A DNA stretch of 6,974 nt from Patescibacteria group bacterium (lineage in GTDB: Bacteria; Patescibacteriota; Minisyncoccia; Moranbacterales; UBA1568), in assembly GCA_030917745.1 (NCBI GenBank), contig JAUPUC010000046.1, positions 1 through 6,974 of the forward strand, written 5' to 3'. The notes under the pieces are model-generated. The model had not been told where the DNA came from and made no database searches. It worked only from the letters and a program-made list of their open reading frames with translations. Numbering within the stretch: the stretch's first letter is position 1; each line of letters opens with the position of its first letter. Shown one piece after another: positions 5,994-6,974 of this stretch. The position numbers and the translations under genes are program-made.

Positions 5994-6815
5994 CTAGAAT
6001 GGTGTCACCGATGAAGATTGCTTGATAAAGTTTTCTGAATGATAAATATCAGCATCGACAAACATCTCGACATTCTTCACTTCACCCGGGAAAGCTGCTG
6101 GCCAAACGAGACGGAAGTCCCGCTGGCTCTTAGATGGCATAGTCAACATCTCAGTCGAATTAATAGCCAATGGTTTCCCGACAACATCGCGTAAAACCAC
6201 TTTTACAAGCAATGAACGAAAATCGTACTGACTTTCATTGACTACCAACCCTGTTGCAACTCCATAACCCGGACCAGATTGAATGCGCTCATATGCCTGT
6301 TGTGTCACCATCACTCGTGGTCGCTCGGTATATCCTTGAAAACGCTCCCAGACCACCTGGGAAATTTCAATAGTAGCCTTGGTTGGTCTTGCCTGGGTCG
6401 CGAGATGAAATTCAAACAGATACTTCGTTTCTTGCGGCAGAATAAATGAGGTCCCTGATTGCTGCGCAAGAGGAGTACCTGCCGCGTCTCGAAGGGTAAG
6501 GGTGTATGAAAATTGTGAGGCTCCTGCAACATCATTCGGATTATAAATTCTCGCCAAGACATCGTAACTGTTCCGATCTGATGACATAAACGCCACCTCA
6601 CGAGTCACGATATCTTTGGCATTCAATGGTGGCTCACATTGGTTGGTGCATATCCCTCCACAATCAATACCTATTTCATTTTGATTCTGCTTCCCATCGG
6701 TGCAAGTAGGCGCAACTCGAATAAAAAAATAGTACACACCAAAAAGAATCGTCGCGAAAAATACGATATACCCCGACACAATCATACCCTGTTTGAGTAC
6801 TCGAGAACCCGCCAT
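5994..6815 (-). CDS. Anchored extracytoplasmic protein with four-cysteine motif and two related beta domains
   Basis: Function unknown; 273 residues. One membrane helix (about 11-32) follows a short basic start, so most of the protein should lie outside the cytoplasm. Next comes a small cysteine motif, CTDGKQNQNEIGIDCGGIC at 38-56 with a fourth cysteine at 60. It has the CxDGxxNxxExxxDCGG pattern that I recall from many surface proteins of environmental and CPR bacteria, and it probably forms two disulphides. The rest appears to be two copies of a beta-rich domain (about 82-152 and 184-254). They share LRDAAGTPLA (108-117) and LRDVVGKPLA (208-217) exactly 100 residues apart, similar to FxLyD or DUF3426-type folds (inferred). 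It stands alone between the rRNA operon and the rodA unit. The ATG lacks a close ribosome site; AAGG lies 15 bases upstream. Stop is TAG. Confidence 0.82.
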   Translation of the reverse strand: MAGSRVLKQGMIVSGYIVFFATILFGVYYFFIRVAPTCTDGKQNQNEIGIDCGGICTNQCEPPLNAKDIVTREVAFMSSDRNSYDVLARIYNPNDVAGASQFSYTLTLRDAAGTPLAQQSGTSFILPQETKYLFEFHLATQARPTKATIEISQVVWERFQGYTERPRVMVTQQAYERIQSGPGYGVATGLVVNESQYDFRSLLVKVVLRDVVGKPLAINSTEMLTMPSKSQRDFRLVWPAAFPGEVKNVEMFVDADIYHSENFIKQSSSVTPF

Positions 6816-6853
6816 ACGATAAAAATCTGACCTTTTTACGCTCTCTTTTCTTT

Positions 6854-6862
6854 AGTATACCA
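6854..6862 (-). promoter_or_regulatory. Extended -10 promoter of the anchored-protein gene
   Basis: TGGTATACT on the minus strand matches the extended -10 pattern TGnTATAAT at all but one base. The -35 position falls inside the rRNA terminator stem and has no consensus match, as extended -10 promoters allow. Transcription would begin near 6847, about 32 bases before the ATG. The gene thus has a signal for its own transcription directly after the rRNA terminator. Confidence 0.45.
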
Positions 6863-6865
6863 CAA

Positions 6866-6893
6866 ACGAAAAACCCCAGCGCAGAACGCCGGG
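6866..6893 (-). terminator. Rho-independent terminator of the rRNA operon
   Basis: On the minus strand, CCCGGCG and CGCTGGG pair over seven positions around the loop TTCTG, with one G-U wobble, followed by GTTTTTCGTTT. The wobble (6878/6890) would be an A-C mismatch in the opposite RNA, so the structure favours leftward transcription. It lies about 25 bases past the end of the 5S rRNA. Confidence 0.8.
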
Positions 6894-6918
6894 ACTTGAA
6901 ATAATTTTGAAAGACGCT

Positions 6919-6974
6919 GTTCTCGGCACTGACCTACTCTCCCCCGCTCGCGCGAGGTACCATCGGCGCTGGAG
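6919..6974 (-). rRNA. rrf: 5S ribosomal RNA, 3' part (cut by the right window edge)
   Basis: The minus strand reads CTCCAGCGCCGATGGTACCT and then GGGAGAGTAGGTCAGTGCCG, the conserved 3' half of bacterial 5S rRNA. The 3' end is placed about 14 bases after GTAGG by analogy with E. coli; it could shift by a few bases, because the pairing 5' arm lies outside the window. As 5S normally ends an rRNA operon, 16S and 23S genes are expected to the right. The terminator follows directly. Confidence 0.9.

Noticed and set aside
1..6974. CRISPR arrays, insertion sequences, toxin-antitoxin pairs or alternative genetic code
   Set aside because: No regularly spaced repeats, transposase, inverted-repeat ends or toxin-like pairs were seen; no gene contains in-frame TGA.

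Overview
The window looks like chromosomal DNA from a Candidate Phyla Radiation (Patescibacteria) bacterium, probably from the Parcubacteria side. This is an inference. It rests on the protein types (short SecG, a bifunctional phosphoglucose/phosphomannose isomerase, RNase J with a long basic N-terminal extension, an unaccompanied membrane-anchored peptide-binding protein, and a CxDGxxNxxExxxDCGG anchored protein), on weak or absent Shine-Dalgarno sequences, and on a tRNA gene without an encoded CCA end. All six complete genes end in TAA or TAG. None has an in-frame TGA, so nothing suggests a recoded UGA.

All recognised genes are read leftward (minus strand). In order of transcription, from right to left, they are: the 3' part of a 5S rRNA (the end of an rRNA operon lying beyond the right edge) with its terminator; a single-pass anchored protein with a four-cysteine motif and two related beta-rich domains; a two-gene unit of a 101-residue, three-helix membrane protein whose TAA directly abuts the ATG of rodA; secG; a DppA/OppA-like solute-binding protein; the bifunctional sugar-phosphate isomerase; tRNA-Leu(CAG); and the 5' part of an RNase J gene cut by the left edge.

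These are mostly housekeeping functions: peptidoglycan elongation (RodA), protein export (SecG), sugar-phosphate interconversion, peptide capture at the membrane, translation and RNA decay. No mobile element, CRISPR array or defence system is visible.

The part least explained by known genes is the 224-base gap between secG and rodA (4243-4466). It holds the only convincing plus-strand signal, a near-consensus promoter (TTGCAA, 17 bases, TATAAT) whose -35 box lies 10 bases from the -35 box of a divergent secG promoter. About 100 bases downstream is a hairpin followed by eight Ts. I read this as a candidate small RNA of about 100 nt with no obvious match to a known family. Secondary points are the RNase J extension, the uncharacterised RodA-coupled membrane protein, a 14-bp perfect palindrome ahead of the RNase J gene, and an internal domain duplication in the anchored protein.
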